64,000 nt of DNA. It comes from Pseudothioclava nitratireducens. GTDB lineage: Bacteria > Pseudomonadota > Alphaproteobacteria > Rhodobacterales > Rhodobacteraceae. The stretch spans positions 62,001-126,000 of the forward strand of contig NZ_JARGDK010000004.1 of NCBI RefSeq assembly GCF_029210495.1, read 5' to 3'. Shown piece after piece: positions 21,904-29,888 of the stretch (within the stretch, counting starts at the first letter, position 1; the number at the start of each line of letters is the position of its first letter). A program made the translations under genes and the position numbers. The notes under the pieces are model-generated. The model saw nothing but the letters and a program-made list of their open reading frames with translations, made no database searches and was not told the DNA's origin.

Positions 21904-22644
21904 CTAGCCCGCAAGTTCACGCAGCGCCCGCGCCCGCGCCGGGGGAATCGCCGCAATGTCGATGGCAGTGAAGACATGGAGCGTGCCCAGATCGCGGTCG
22001 ATCACCGCGTGATCGCTGACCCAGCCGCCCATGCTCAGATAGGTGCGCAGAAGCGGCGGCATCTGCGCCTGCGCCGCGCGCAGATCGAGGGGCCGCGCCG
22101 CGACCATCTCGGGATAGGCGACCGTCTCGGGGGCGCGGGGGCCCGGCCGCAGGAGCGCAGGGGCAAGGTGACGGGCCGCCAGCGACGCGAACGCGTCCTG
22201 ATAGGCCCTCCAGTCGGTGCCGGAAAAGCTCGAGCAGCCGATGAGCCCCCGCGCACCGACCCCATCGACAAGCCGCGCAAGCGCCGCCCAGCCCAGACGC
22301 AGGATGTCCGGATCGGTCCATTCAGGCGCGACGCAGAACCGCCCCAACTCGCACCACGGCCCCGACCCCGAGGCCAGTGCCGAAAGGTCGTAATACTGCG
22401 CGGAGTAGCTGTGTTCCGGACCCGTCTCTCCCGCCAGCACAAGCGCCCGAAAACACCCGACCAGCGCACCCTCGTCCCGCGTCTCGATCAGGAAATGCCG
22501 CGCCCGCGCGTCGAATTCATCGGCATCGCGCATGCCCTCGCCCCGAAAGCAACGCCCCCGGAGCGCCTGTGCCGCGGCGATATCGGCCTCGGTCTCTGCG
22601 AGTCGCACCACGTAGCGCCCGCGTTCGATGCGAAGCGCAACCAT
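21904..22644 (-). CDS. olsB: GNAT-fold acyltransferase, OlsB-like (ornithine N-acyltransferase)
   Basis: A 246-residue protein of the OlsB/acyl-homoserine-lactone-synthase-like acyltransferase fold. It has an N-terminal RGRYVVRLAETEADIAAAQ core with ALRGRCFRGEG, a catalytic-face segment WCELGRFCVAPEW, GLIGCSSFSGTDW and the C-terminal LRTYLSMGGWVSDHAVIDRD that is characteristic of OlsB. OlsB transfers a 3-hydroxyacyl group from ACP to ornithine to make lyso-ornithine lipid, a phosphorus-free membrane lipid common in Rhodobacteraceae. No olsA follows here (bamE is six bases downstream in the reading order upstream), so the pathway partner is elsewhere. Confidence 0.82.
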   Translation of the reverse strand: MVALRIERGRYVVRLAETEADIAAAQALRGRCFRGEGMRDADEFDARARHFLIETRDEGALVGCFRALVLAGETGPEHSYSAQYYDLSALASGSGPWCELGRFCVAPEWTDPDILRLGWAALARLVDGVGARGLIGCSSFSGTDWRAYQDAFASLAARHLAPALLRPGPRAPETVAYPEMVAARPLDLRAAQAQMPPLLRTYLSMGGWVSDHAVIDRDLGTLHVFTAIDIAAIPPARARALRELAG

Positions 22645-22650
22645 ACGCGA

Positions 22651-23115
22651 TCACCGGTTGAGGATTTGCGATGCGTTGACGCGACCGAAGTTGCCGAGCA
22701 GCTGACGGATCAGGCCGATGCCTTTCACGTTGCTTTCGGTGACGCGGCGCGACAGCGCCACGACCTCGCCATCGGCCAGTCCGAAACGCTCTACATTGGA
22801 GACCGTGCCGCCTTCGTCGAAGCTGATGGCGACGACCTGACGGTCGATCTCTTCGGGGGCGCGGGCGCCGTAATGCTTCCAGCGCGAGCCAACATAATAC
22901 CAGCCGGACCCTTCCAGAAGACCCGAGGAAGACGGACGCCCGACGGCGGTGGCGACATCCTGACGGGTGCTTGTGCCGACCTCGACAAGGGCCAGATCGT
23001 CTTCGGTGGGAACATAGCCGTGGTTGCGGTAGATGGCCGTGCAGCCCGAAGCCGCCAGAGCCGCGCAAAGCGCCAGTGCGAATGCGCCCCGCCGCGTCAT
23101 GGTCGATAGTGCCAC
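22651..23115 (-). CDS. bamE: Outer-membrane assembly lipoprotein BamE (SmpA/OmlA)
   Basis: A small lipoprotein of the BAM complex that inserts beta-barrel proteins into the outer membrane. The signal peptide has a lipobox LAASGC; the mature part contains TAIYRNHGYVPTEDDL, then EVGTSTRQDVATAVGRPSS (the BamE helix-turn) and GSGWYYVGSRW. The GTG at 23115 has AGAGGGGG five bases upstream and gives 154 residues; the ATG at 23100 (MTRRGAF) is an alternative and yields the same lipobox. It is transcribed towards olsB and divergent from yceD, a usual arrangement in Rhodobacterales. Confidence 0.92.
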   Translation of the reverse strand: MALSTMTRRGAFALALCAALAASGCTAIYRNHGYVPTEDDLALVEVGTSTRQDVATAVGRPSSSGLLEGSGWYYVGSRWKHYGARAPEEIDRQVVAISFDEGGTVSNVERFGLADGEVVALSRRVTESNVKGIGLIRQLLGNFGRVNASQILNR

Positions 23116-23235
23116 GAATACCCCCTCTTGCCTCACTGCCTTCGGCCTTTTATCCCGATTACATCAACCCGGCCCGGCCCTCAAGCGCGTTGGACGCAAA
23201 AGGGCATTTGGACCGGGCAGCCTGAAAGGAAGCCC

Positions 23236-23802
23236 ATGACCCGCGCGCCCGAGCCCACCGCCCCCCTTCCCTGGTCGAAGCCGCTGCGTGTGGCCGACCT
23301 GCCCGGCCGCAAGCCGACCCGGTTCGACCTCTCGCCCGATGCCGGGACCGCCGGGGCGATTGCGGATTGGGCCGATATTTCGGCGCTCAACTCCCTGCGG
23401 CTCAAGGGCGAGATCGTCCCGGCCGGTCGGCACGATTTTGACCTGCGCGCAAGTTTCGAGGCCGAAGTGGTGCAGCCTTGCGCGATCACGCTGGAGCCGG
23501 TGACCACCAAACTCAGCGAAACCGTGACCCGCCGCTATGTCGCGGGCATGGAGATGCCCAAGGGCGACGAGATCGAAATGCCCGAGGATGACAGCGCGGA
23601 ACCCCTGGGCGACGTGATCGACCTCGCGGCCGTGGCACTCGAGGCGCTTGAGCTGGCGCTGCCGCTTTTCCCGCGTGCGCCGGGGGCCGAACTGGGCGAG
23701 GCGCTGGCCTCCGAGCCCGGCACAGCGCCCCTGCGCGACGAGGATACGCGTCCCTTCGCCAACCTTGCGGACCTCTTGAAATCCAAGGAAAACAAGGACT
23801 AA
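23236..23802 (+). CDS. yceD: DUF177 / YceD family protein
   Basis: A 188-residue acidic protein of the DUF177 family, genetically linked to L32 in most bacteria and implicated in 23S rRNA maturation or L32 supply in some. The family core has LKGEIVPAGRHDFDLRASFE, the semi-conserved CAITLEPV cysteine segment and a C-terminal RPFANLADLLKSK, the typical end of YceD. Start ATG 23236 has AAGGAAG five bases upstream. It is followed by 203 bases and then rpmF, so the classical yceD-rpmF pair is present but more loosely spaced than in E. coli. Confidence 0.88.
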   Translation: MTRAPEPTAPLPWSKPLRVADLPGRKPTRFDLSPDAGTAGAIADWADISALNSLRLKGEIVPAGRHDFDLRASFEAEVVQPCAITLEPVTTKLSETVTRRYVAGMEMPKGDEIEMPEDDSAEPLGDVIDLAAVALEALELALPLFPRAPGAELGEALASEPGTAPLRDEDTRPFANLADLLKSKENKD

Positions 23803-23868
23803 AGGGGCCGTCTGGGCGCATCGCGCCGGGGCCGGAACGGTGCATTTGAAAAAGCTGCAAGAAAGACC

Positions 23869-23896
23869 TTGCACCATCAAAGAATCCGAGTATGTT
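23869..23896 (+). promoter_or_regulatory. Possible rpmF promoter
   Basis: CTTGCAC with TTGCAC at 23869-23874 and TATGTT at 23891-23896 are separated by 16 bases. The -10 matches four of six consensus positions and the -35 only three. It lies 109 bases ahead of rpmF in the largest gap of this gene run, so a promoter is expected, but the match is weak. Confidence 0.35.
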
Positions 23897-24005
23897 CCCG
23901 GCCTCATTCAAAGTTTGGGTTCGCACCCGGTCAGCCTTGCGGCGCCAGTGACGAAACTCCAGGAAAATCAGGGCTGTAACGCCCCCGAACACCCGAGGTT
24001 GTGAC

Positions 24006-24212
24006 ATGGCTGTCCCTCAGAACCGAGTTACGCGCTCCCGCCGCAACATGCGCCGCGCGCATGACGCTCTTGTTGCCGCGAACCCCGCGGAATGCCCGAA
24101 CTGCGGCGAGCTGAAGCGCCCGCACCACGTTTGCGGCGCTTGCGGTCACTATGACGACCGCGAAGTGGTGGCACAGGCCGCCGAAATCGATCTGGACGAC
24201 GACGCGGCGTAA
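24006..24212 (+). CDS. rpmF: 50S ribosomal protein L32
   Basis: A 68-residue ribosomal protein beginning [20 protein letters not shown], with a zinc-ribbon [17 protein letters not shown] arrangement giving four cysteines, then an acidic tail. The cysteine-containing (zinc-binding) form is present. It leads the plsX-fabH cluster, the standard order linking translation with phospholipid and fatty-acid synthesis. Confidence 0.97.
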   Translation: MAVPQNRVTRSRRNMRRAHDALVAANPAECPNCGELKRPHHVCGACGHYDDREVVAQAAEIDLDDDAA

Positions 24213-24238
24213 GCCCGGTATCCGGGGGCCCGCACGTC

Positions 24239-25417
24239 ATGCCGCAAGCGCAGGACCACATGCAGGCCTCTGGCCGCGAGGCGTCTTCTGACGCAGCGCG
24301 TCCCGATATCGAGACCCGTATCGACGACAAGGCGCTGGCTTTTGCCGGCGCTATTGTCATTTCCGTCGATGCGATGGGCGGCGACCGTGGCCCCGAGGCC
24401 GTGATCGAGGGAATCGCTCTGGCCGCGCGCCAATATCCGGCGATCCGCTATATCGTGCACGGGCAAGAGCCCATGCTGCGCCCGCTGGTCGAGGCCCGCG
24501 GGCTTGGTGCCGTTTGCGCCATCCGCCATGCCGACTGCGTGGTCACGATGGAGGACAAGCCGAGCCAAGTGATGCGCAGCGGCAAGGACACCTCGATGTG
24601 GTCCGCCGTCGAGAGCGTGCGCGAAGGCGTGGCCGAAGTGGCGGTGTCTTGCGGCAATACCGGCGCGCTCATGGCGATCTCGATGATCCGCCTGCGCAAG
24701 GTTCCGGGCGTGAACCGTCCCGCGATTGCCTCCTTCTGGCCCTCGCGCAACCCGTCTGGGTTCAACGTGATGCTCGACATGGGGGCCGACGTAAAGGCCG
24801 ATGCCCCCGATCTTCTGACCTATGCGTTGATGGGCAGTTCCTACGCCCGCAACGCGCTTGGGCTGGAACGTCCGCGCGTGGGTCTGCTCAATGTCGGCAC
24901 AGAAGAGCACAAGGGCCGCGCCGAGTTGAAGGCCGCCTATGAGCTGATTGCCGCCAATGAGACAGCGGGTCAGTTCGAATTCATCGGCTTTGTCGAGGGC
25001 ACCGACCTTCCCTCCTCGCGCGTGGATGTGATCGTGACCGACGGTTTTACCGGTAATGTCGCGCTCAAGACCGGCGAAGGCACTGCGAAACTTGCCAGCG
25101 AGTTGCTGCGCGAAGCGCTTGGCAGCTCGCCTCTGTCGAAACTCGGCGCGCTGCTGGCGATGCGCGCGCTCAAGCGGCTGTCCGCGCGCCTCGATCCGCG
25201 CCGGGCCAATGGCGGCGTGTTTCTGGGCCTGAACGGCACGGTGGTGAAATCGCACGGATCGGCGGATGCGACCGGCATCGCCGCGGCGATTGAAATGGCC
25301 GTGAAGCTGGCGCAATCGGGATTTGGCGCGCGTCTCGCGGCGCGGGTTGCCTCTGCGGCAGTCTCGGGGCAGGATGCGCTTCCCGAGGCCGAGACCCAGA
25401 ACGAGGCGAATGCATGA
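24239..25417 (+). CDS. plsX: Phosphate acyltransferase PlsX
   Basis: PlsX makes acyl-phosphate from acyl-ACP for the PlsY route to phosphatidic acid. It has the N-terminal ISVDAMGGDRGPEAVIEG signature, SCGNTGALMAISMIRL, PSRNPSGFNVMLDMGADV, the NVGTEEHKGRAELK motif and GFTGNVALKTGEGTAK. The chosen start gives 392 residues with about 40 residues before the core, which is long for the family (340-360); a start at 24260 or nearer the core is possible, but no better ribosome site was seen. Its 3' end overlaps fabH by four bases (ATGA), indicating coupling. Confidence 0.95.
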   Translation: MPQAQDHMQASGREASSDAARPDIETRIDDKALAFAGAIVISVDAMGGDRGPEAVIEGIALAARQYPAIRYIVHGQEPMLRPLVEARGLGAVCAIRHADCVVTMEDKPSQVMRSGKDTSMWSAVESVREGVAEVAVSCGNTGALMAISMIRLRKVPGVNRPAIASFWPSRNPSGFNVMLDMGADVKADAPDLLTYALMGSSYARNALGLERPRVGLLNVGTEEHKGRAELKAAYELIAANETAGQFEFIGFVEGTDLPSSRVDVIVTDGFTGNVALKTGEGTAKLASELLREALGSSPLSKLGALLAMRALKRLSARLDPRRANGGVFLGLNGTVVKSHGSADATGIAAAIEMAVKLAQSGFGARLAARVASAAVSGQDALPEAETQNEANA

Positions 25418-26388
25418 TTACCAGATCCGTGGTCCGCGGCGTGGGGCATTACCTGCCCCAGCGTGTCGTCGAGAATGCCGAATTCGAGGCGACGCTTGAC
25501 ACTACGGATGAATGGATCCGCTCGCGCAGCGGGATCGAGCGGCGCCACTTCGCCGCCGAGGGCGAAACGACCTCGCAACTGGCTGTAAAGGCTGCCGAAG
25601 CGGCGCTGGCAGATGCCGGGATGACCGCCGACCAAATCGACGCGATCGTGGTGGCGACCTCGACCCCGGACCTCACCTTCCCGTCCGTTGCGACGATGGT
25701 TCAGGCCGGTCTGGGGATGACGCGCGGCTTCGCCTATGACGTGCAGGCAGTCTGTGCGGGCTTCGTGTTCGCGCTGGCCAATGCCAACGGGCTGATCGTC
25801 TCGGGTCAGGCCGAGCGCGTGCTGGTGATCGGCGCGGAAACCTTCTCGCGGATCATGGACTGGACCGACCGGGGCACGTGCGTGCTCTTTGGTGATGGTG
25901 CAGGGGCGCTGATTCTCGAAGCGGCGACCGGGTCGGGCACCAATGCCGACCGCGGCGTGCTGGCCACCGATCTCAATTCTGACGGGCGCTACCGCGAGTT
26001 GCTCTATGTCGATGGCGGCGTGTCCTCAAACGGTCAGGCCGGGCATCTTCGGATGCAGGGCAATCAGGTGTTCCGCCACGCCGTCCAGAAGCTTGCCGAG
26101 ACGGCCCATGCCGCGCTCGACAAGCTGGGCCTGTCGGGCGGCGATGTGGACTGGATCGTCCCGCATCAGGCCAACCTGCGCATCATCACGGCCACTGCAG
26201 AGCGGATGCAGGTGCCGATGGATCGCGTCGTTGTCACCGTTCAGGACCACGGGAATACCTCGGCGGCATCGATTCCCCTCGCCCTGTCGATCGGACGCGA
26301 ACGCGGCCAGATCAAGGACGGCGATCTGATCGTCACCGAGGCCATTGGTGGCGGTCTGGCCTGGGGCGCGGTGGTCTTGCGCTGGTAA
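25414..26388 (+). CDS. fabH: Beta-ketoacyl-ACP synthase III
   Basis: FabH condenses acetyl-CoA with malonyl-ACP to start fatty-acid synthesis. The 324-residue thiolase-fold protein has the catalytic triad in QAVCAGFVFAL (Cys near 113), WIVPHQANLRI (His near 250) and DHGNTSAASIPLAL (Asn near 280), plus the C-terminal GGGLAWGAVVLRW. Length and motifs are typical. It overlaps plsX by four bases and precedes ihfA by 130 bases. Confidence 0.97.
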   Translation: MITRSVVRGVGHYLPQRVVENAEFEATLDTTDEWIRSRSGIERRHFAAEGETTSQLAVKAAEAALADAGMTADQIDAIVVATSTPDLTFPSVATMVQAGLGMTRGFAYDVQAVCAGFVFALANANGLIVSGQAERVLVIGAETFSRIMDWTDRGTCVLFGDGAGALILEAATGSGTNADRGVLATDLNSDGRYRELLYVDGGVSSNGQAGHLRMQGNQVFRHAVQKLAETAHAALDKLGLSGGDVDWIVPHQANLRIITATAERMQVPMDRVVVTVQDHGNTSAASIPLALSIGRERGQIKDGDLIVTEAIGGGLAWGAVVLRW

Positions 26389-26518
26389 TCGCCCTGCCGA
26401 CCGGCTTTTTGCGCCAATTCCCGCCGCAATTCCTGTCTGAACAACGGCTTGCAAGCCATTGATATTGACTCGGGATTTTTCTCGCCCCATCGTTGCGAAA
26501 ACAATCCGGGGGGATTAC

Positions 26519-26821
26519 ATGTCCGACAAGACACTAACGCGAATGGATCTGAGCGAAGCGGTGTTCCGCGAGGTCGGTCTGTCGCGCAATGAATCGGCTT
26601 CGCTCGTCGAGAGCGTGCTGCAACATATGTCCGACGCGCTGGTTGCTGGCGAAACCGTCAAGATCAGCTCTTTCGGCACCTTCTCGGTGCGCGAAAAGGC
26701 GTCGCGGATGGGCCGCAACCCGAAGACCGGCGAAGAGGTTCCGATCAGCCCGCGTCGCGTGCTGTCGTTCCGCCCCTCGCATCTGATGAAAGACCGCGTC
26801 GCCGAGGGCAACGCGCAGTAA
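26519..26821 (+). CDS. ihfA: Integration host factor subunit alpha
   Basis: A DNA-bending histone-like protein that pairs with IhfB. The 100-residue product begins [18 protein letters not shown] and contains [13 protein letters not shown] (beta core) and [20 protein letters not shown], with the DNA-arm proline region and the alpha-subunit [11 protein letters not shown] pattern. Start ATG 26519 has GGGGGG five bases upstream. The 130-base gap to fabH holds TTGACT at 26465-26470 with no convincing -10, so a private promoter is possible but unproven. merR follows 12 bases later. Confidence 0.96.
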   Translation: MSDKTLTRMDLSEAVFREVGLSRNESASLVESVLQHMSDALVAGETVKISSFGTFSVREKASRMGRNPKTGEEVPISPRRVLSFRPSHLMKDRVAEGNAQ

Positions 26822-26833
26822 CGGGGGCGGCGG

Positions 26834-27697
26834 ATGCCCAAATCAGCCGACGCCTTCCGGACGATCTCGGAGGTGGCCGAAGTGCTCGACACGCCGGCCC
26901 ATGTTCTGAGATTCTGGGAGAGCCGTTTCACACAGGTCAAACCCGTCAAGCGCGCGGGCGGGCGGCGCTATTATCGCCCCGCCGATGTCGAGTTGCTGGC
27001 CGGGATCAAGAAGCTTCTGCATGAGGATGGGCTGACCATCCGCGGCGTGCAGAAAATCCTCAAAGAGGACGGCGTGCGCCATGTGGCGGCTCTGGCCGGG
27101 CCGGTGACGCTGGGTGACGAAGAGGCAGCCGCGGAATCGACTGAGGCCTCCCCCGCATCGGTCGAAACCGCGCCCACGCCACACTGGCCAGAGGCCCCCG
27201 CGCCGGAACCGGAATCGGCGGAACCGGAAGCCGCTTTCCCGCAGGACCCGGACGATACAGCCCCCGAGACGCCCTACTCCGCCCCCGAAGCGGCCCCGAC
27301 CGTTGTGCCCTTGGCCGCGTCCGGGACCTCGCGCAAGCCCAAGGACCCTTGGAACCAGCCCTCGCTTTTCGATGAGCCGGTGCCCGAGGCGCCGATGGCC
27401 GAGGACGTGGAACCCGAGGAGCCAGAGCTTTCCGAGCCACGTGGCGAGGTCGTGAGCCTGATGGTCGGTCGTGAGCCGGAACCGGAACCGGAACCGACGA
27501 CCACCGCCGCCGCCACCGCCGCGCAAGACAGTCCCGAAAGCGATGTGGTCGCGCTCGATCACGTGGCCCGCGCCCTTCGCGCGGTTGCCCCGGACGCGCT
27601 CTCGTCCGAACAAATCGGTGTGCTTGCCAACGCCCGGACGCGGCTTGCCGCGCTCCGCGCGCAGCTCGGCCAAGCGCCCCGTCCGCGCGGCGAATAG
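26834..27697 (+). CDS. MerR-family regulator with long acidic/proline-rich C-terminal region
   Basis: Residues about 10-85 are a MerR winged helix: [40 protein letters not shown] and a [16 protein letters not shown] segment that is the dimerisation-helix start. The typical MerR effector domain is missing. Instead about 130 residues rich in Pro/Glu/Ala form a probable disordered linker, ending in a conserved-looking helical tail ([15 protein letters not shown] ... [16 protein letters not shown], about 245-285). This gene follows ihfA in many Rhodobacterales and Rhizobiales. The regulated genes are unknown. Confidence 0.86.
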   Translation: MPKSADAFRTISEVAEVLDTPAHVLRFWESRFTQVKPVKRAGGRRYYRPADVELLAGIKKLLHEDGLTIRGVQKILKEDGVRHVAALAGPVTLGDEEAAAESTEASPASVETAPTPHWPEAPAPEPESAEPEAAFPQDPDDTAPETPYSAPEAAPTVVPLAASGTSRKPKDPWNQPSLFDEPVPEAPMAEDVEPEEPELSEPRGEVVSLMVGREPEPEPEPTTTAAATAAQDSPESDVVALDHVARALRAVAPDALSSEQIGVLANARTRLAALRAQLGQAPRPRGE

Positions 27698-27796
27698 ACC
27701 CGACCCGCGGGATCGCACCGCGAAAATTCGAGGGACGAGAAAAGATGCGTTTTGCCGCTTGCACCCACCGCCCCGATGCCTCTATATGCGGCTCGT

Positions 27797-27874
27797 CGGG
27801 CCGTGGCGCAGCCTGGTTAGCGCGTCCGTCTGGGGGGCGGAAGGTCGCGAGTTCGAATCTCGCCGGCCCGACCA
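27797..27874 (+). tRNA. tRNA-Pro (anticodon GGG), CCA encoded
   Basis: A full cloverleaf: acceptor CGGGCCG (27797-27803) pairs with CGGCCCG (27864-27870); the D-arm is GCGC-AGCCTGGTTA-GCGC; the anticodon stem TCCGT/GCGGA encloses the loop CTGGGGG with anticodon GGG; the five-base variable region is AGGTC; the T-arm GCGAG-TTCGAAT-CTCGC is standard; discriminator A and encoded CCA end at 27874. tRNA-Pro(GGG) reads CCC (and CCU) codons, which are abundant in this GC-rich DNA. Confidence 0.96.
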
Positions 27875-27882
27875 TCACGACA

Positions 27883-27912
27883 AACGCCCATCCCTTTTCA
27901 GGGGTGGGCGTT
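27883..27912 (+). terminator. Hairpin after tRNA-Pro, probable terminator or processing stop
   Basis: AACGCCCATCCC at 27883-27894 pairs with GGGGTGGGCGTT at 27901-27912, 12 base pairs including one wobble, with loop TTTTCA. It begins nine bases after the tRNA CCA end. No U-run follows, so intrinsic termination would be inefficient; it may instead protect the tRNA precursor. dcd starts 24 bases later. Confidence 0.5.
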
Positions 27913-27936
27913 CGTGTATCCAAGGAGAGCTGAGCC

Positions 27937-29016
27937 ATGACGCTGGGTGTGCTGCCCGATACGGTGCTCAAAGCGATGATCGCGCGCGGCGAGATTTCCG
28001 CGCAAACGCCGATCATTCCGGAACAGATCCAGCCTGCGAGCCTTGATCTGCGGCTTGGCCGCGTGGCCTATCGCATCCGCGCCTCTTTCCTTGCCGGCAA
28101 GGGCCGCCGCGTCGATGCGCGCCTTGAAGAGTTCGAGATGCACCGCATGGACCTGACCGATGGCGCTGTGCTCGAGAAGGGCTGCGTCTATCTCGTGCCG
28201 CTCATGGAATCGCTCGCCCTGCCCGACGGGTTGACGGCGGTCGCCAATGCCAAAAGCTCGACCGGGCGGCTCGACCTGCTGACGCGCGTCATTACCGACG
28301 ACGGCACCGAATTCGACCGCATCCCCGAGGGCTATGTCGGCCCGCTCTATGCCGAGATTTGCCCGCGCAGTTTCTCGGTTCTGGTGCGGCCCGGTATGCG
28401 GCTCAACCAGATCCGTTTCCGCGCCGGGCAGGCGGCGCTAAGCGACACCGAGCTGCGTGTCCTTCACGCCGAGGAACCCCTTGTCTCCGGCGAGGCCGTG
28501 ATCGACGCGGGGCTCGGGTTTTCGGTCGATCTGCGCCCCGAGGCGGGCGATCTGGTCGGCTATCGCGCGAAACCCCATACCGGCGTGATCGACCTCGACC
28601 GCATCGCGCATTACCCCGCGTCGGAATTCTGGGAGGAAATCCGCACCAAGGACGGGCGCATCATCCTCGATCCGGGCGCCTTCTATATCCTTGTCTCGCG
28701 GGAGGCCGTGACGATCCCGCCCGATTTTGCCGCCGAGATGGCGCCTTATCTGGCGATGGTCGGCGAGTTCCGCGTCCATTACGCGGGCTTCTTCGATCCG
28801 GGCTTTGGCCATGGTGCGGCGGGCGGCACGGGCTCGCGCGGCGTTCTGGAAGTGCGCTGCCACGAGGCGCCTTTCGTGCTCGAACATGGGCAGGTCGTCG
28901 GGCGGCTGGTCTATGAACGAATGGCCGAGCGACCCGAGCGTCTTTATGGCGCGGGCATCCAGTCGAATTATCAGGGACAGGGCCTCAAGCTCGCCAAGCA
29001 TTTCCGCGCCGGATAG
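27937..29016 (+). CDS. dcd: dCTP deaminase, double-length (two-domain) form
   Basis: Dcd deaminates dCTP to dUTP, feeding thymidylate synthesis. The 359-residue protein is about twice the size of E. coli Dcd (193) and belongs to the long alphaproteobacterial 2'-deoxycytidine-5'-triphosphate deaminase form. The N-half carries the SSTGR substrate loop (ANAKSSTGRLDL) and RPGMRLNQIRF; the C-half carries VGEFRVHYAGFFDPGFG and LEVRCHEAPFVLEHGQ, similar to the nucleotide-binding and catalytic-Glu region of single-domain Dcd. The functional motifs are therefore divided between two homologous halves. RBS AAGGAG is about eight bases upstream of ATG 27937. Confidence 0.9.
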   Translation: MTLGVLPDTVLKAMIARGEISAQTPIIPEQIQPASLDLRLGRVAYRIRASFLAGKGRRVDARLEEFEMHRMDLTDGAVLEKGCVYLVPLMESLALPDGLTAVANAKSSTGRLDLLTRVITDDGTEFDRIPEGYVGPLYAEICPRSFSVLVRPGMRLNQIRFRAGQAALSDTELRVLHAEEPLVSGEAVIDAGLGFSVDLRPEAGDLVGYRAKPHTGVIDLDRIAHYPASEFWEEIRTKDGRIILDPGAFYILVSREAVTIPPDFAAEMAPYLAMVGEFRVHYAGFFDPGFGHGAAGGTGSRGVLEVRCHEAPFVLEHGQVVGRLVYERMAERPERLYGAGIQSNYQGQGLKLAKHFRAG

Positions 29017-29025
29017 GCTTTACAT

Positions 29026-29047
29026 CGGCGGTTTATGCCGTTTTTTT
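29026..29047 (+). terminator. Short Rho-independent terminator after dcd
   Basis: CGGC at 29026-29029 pairs with GCCG at 29037-29040 over a seven-base loop, followed by seven T (29041-29047). The stem is short but the T-run is perfect and it lies 10 bases past the dcd stop. Confidence 0.6.
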
Positions 29048-29152
29048 GACCATTCAATTCACTTTTCGCGGAAAAACCCCACGTAAATTTGACAGCGCCC
29101 CGCGCGTCATGCCTTCTGGATATATCCAAAGGATAGTCTGAAGGAGGTTCTC

Positions 29153-29653
29153 GTGAAAACTGTTATTCTGAGTCTTCCGATCATGCTGGCCGCGGCGGCT
29201 GTCTCGGCACAGAGCATGAGCGAAACCGAAACCAAGGGATTTGTCGGGGTGAACTGGGTCTTCGGCCAGGGGTCGAGCGGCCTCGAAGGCGTGCTCGGCG
29301 TGGCCCGGATCAAGACCGAGTCCGATGGCGATGCCCGTGGTGGCAAGCTCTCGGCGCATTTCGGGCTGGGCAACGGCGTGGCCTTTCGCAACGTGAAACT
29401 GAGCGGGCTGTCGGGCGATGACGACCTGATGGGCGAGCTTGGGATTGGCTGGGGCACCAAGGGGCTTTTCGGCAATGTCGGGCTGTGGGGCGACTATGCC
29501 AATATCGGCGCGAATATCTATCGTGACGATTGGGAAGGCTATGTCGGCATCCATTCGCTCGATATCGACGCACCAAGCGGGGCCGCGCCGGTCGTGGACG
29601 AAGGTGAAACCCCGTCGATCATCACACCGGGCGACACCGACAATCCGCAATAG
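29153..29653 (+). CDS. Exported protein of unknown function, glycine-rich
   Basis: A 166-residue protein I do not recognise. A classical signal peptide (MKTVILSLPIMLAAAAVSAQ, cleavage after VSA) precedes a glycine-rich mature part with alternating polar/hydrophobic stretches (FVGVNWVFGQGSSGLEGVLG, LSAHFGLGNGVAFRNVKLSG, LGIGWGTKGLFGNVGLWGDY) that resemble short beta-barrel or beta-sheet repeats, then an acidic tail PVVDEGETPSIITPGD. There are no cysteines. The start is a GTG at 29153 with a perfect AAGGAGG six bases upstream. The 136-base upstream region is unusually AT-rich and includes TTGACA at 29089-29094. It stands alone between dcd and a convergent gene. Confidence 0.75.
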   Translation: MKTVILSLPIMLAAAAVSAQSMSETETKGFVGVNWVFGQGSSGLEGVLGVARIKTESDGDARGGKLSAHFGLGNGVAFRNVKLSGLSGDDDLMGELGIGWGTKGLFGNVGLWGDYANIGANIYRDDWEGYVGIHSLDIDAPSGAAPVVDEGETPSIITPGDTDNPQ

Positions 29654-29668
29654 GGCGCGCCCCAGCGT

Positions 29669-29878
29669 TCAGAAGAACCGCCGGGTGATGCGCGCAGCCT
29701 TGCGCGCCTTGGCGGCGGTTTGCTTGGCTTGCTGTGCCTGCTTGCGCTCTTCAGGGGTCATGGCGCTCGGCGCCTTGCCCCGGCGCGCGGCGAGGTCGAT
29801 CCCCTTGTTGATGCCCATGTTGATCCCACGGCGCATCACCATGCGGATGACCATGTTGATGATCTGATTCAAGTTCAT
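29669..29878 (-). CDS. Small basic protein of unknown function, last gene of the argS-scpB run
   Basis: A 69-residue protein, unrecognised. The N-half NLNQIINMVIRMVMRRGINM is amphipathic/hydrophobic with many Met and Asn; the C-half is charged and helical (MTPEERKQAQQAKQTAAKAR) ending in KAARITRRFF. It begins at ATG 29878, 10 bases after the scpB stop, with GGAG about eight bases upstream. In relatives tat genes often follow scpB; this is not TatA (no FG-GxGELL-type motif). A membrane-surface or nucleic-acid association is possible, but nothing beyond charge pattern supports it. Confidence 0.7.
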   Translation of the reverse strand: MNLNQIINMVIRMVMRRGINMGINKGIDLAARRGKAPSAMTPEERKQAQQAKQTAAKARKAARITRRFF

Positions 29879-29888
29879 CCCGGTCTCC

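Noticed and set aside
26465-26493. TTGACT at 26465-26470 as ihfA promoter
   Set aside because: No acceptable -10 hexamer lies 16-18 bases downstream, so it was mentioned under ihfA but not listed as a promoter.
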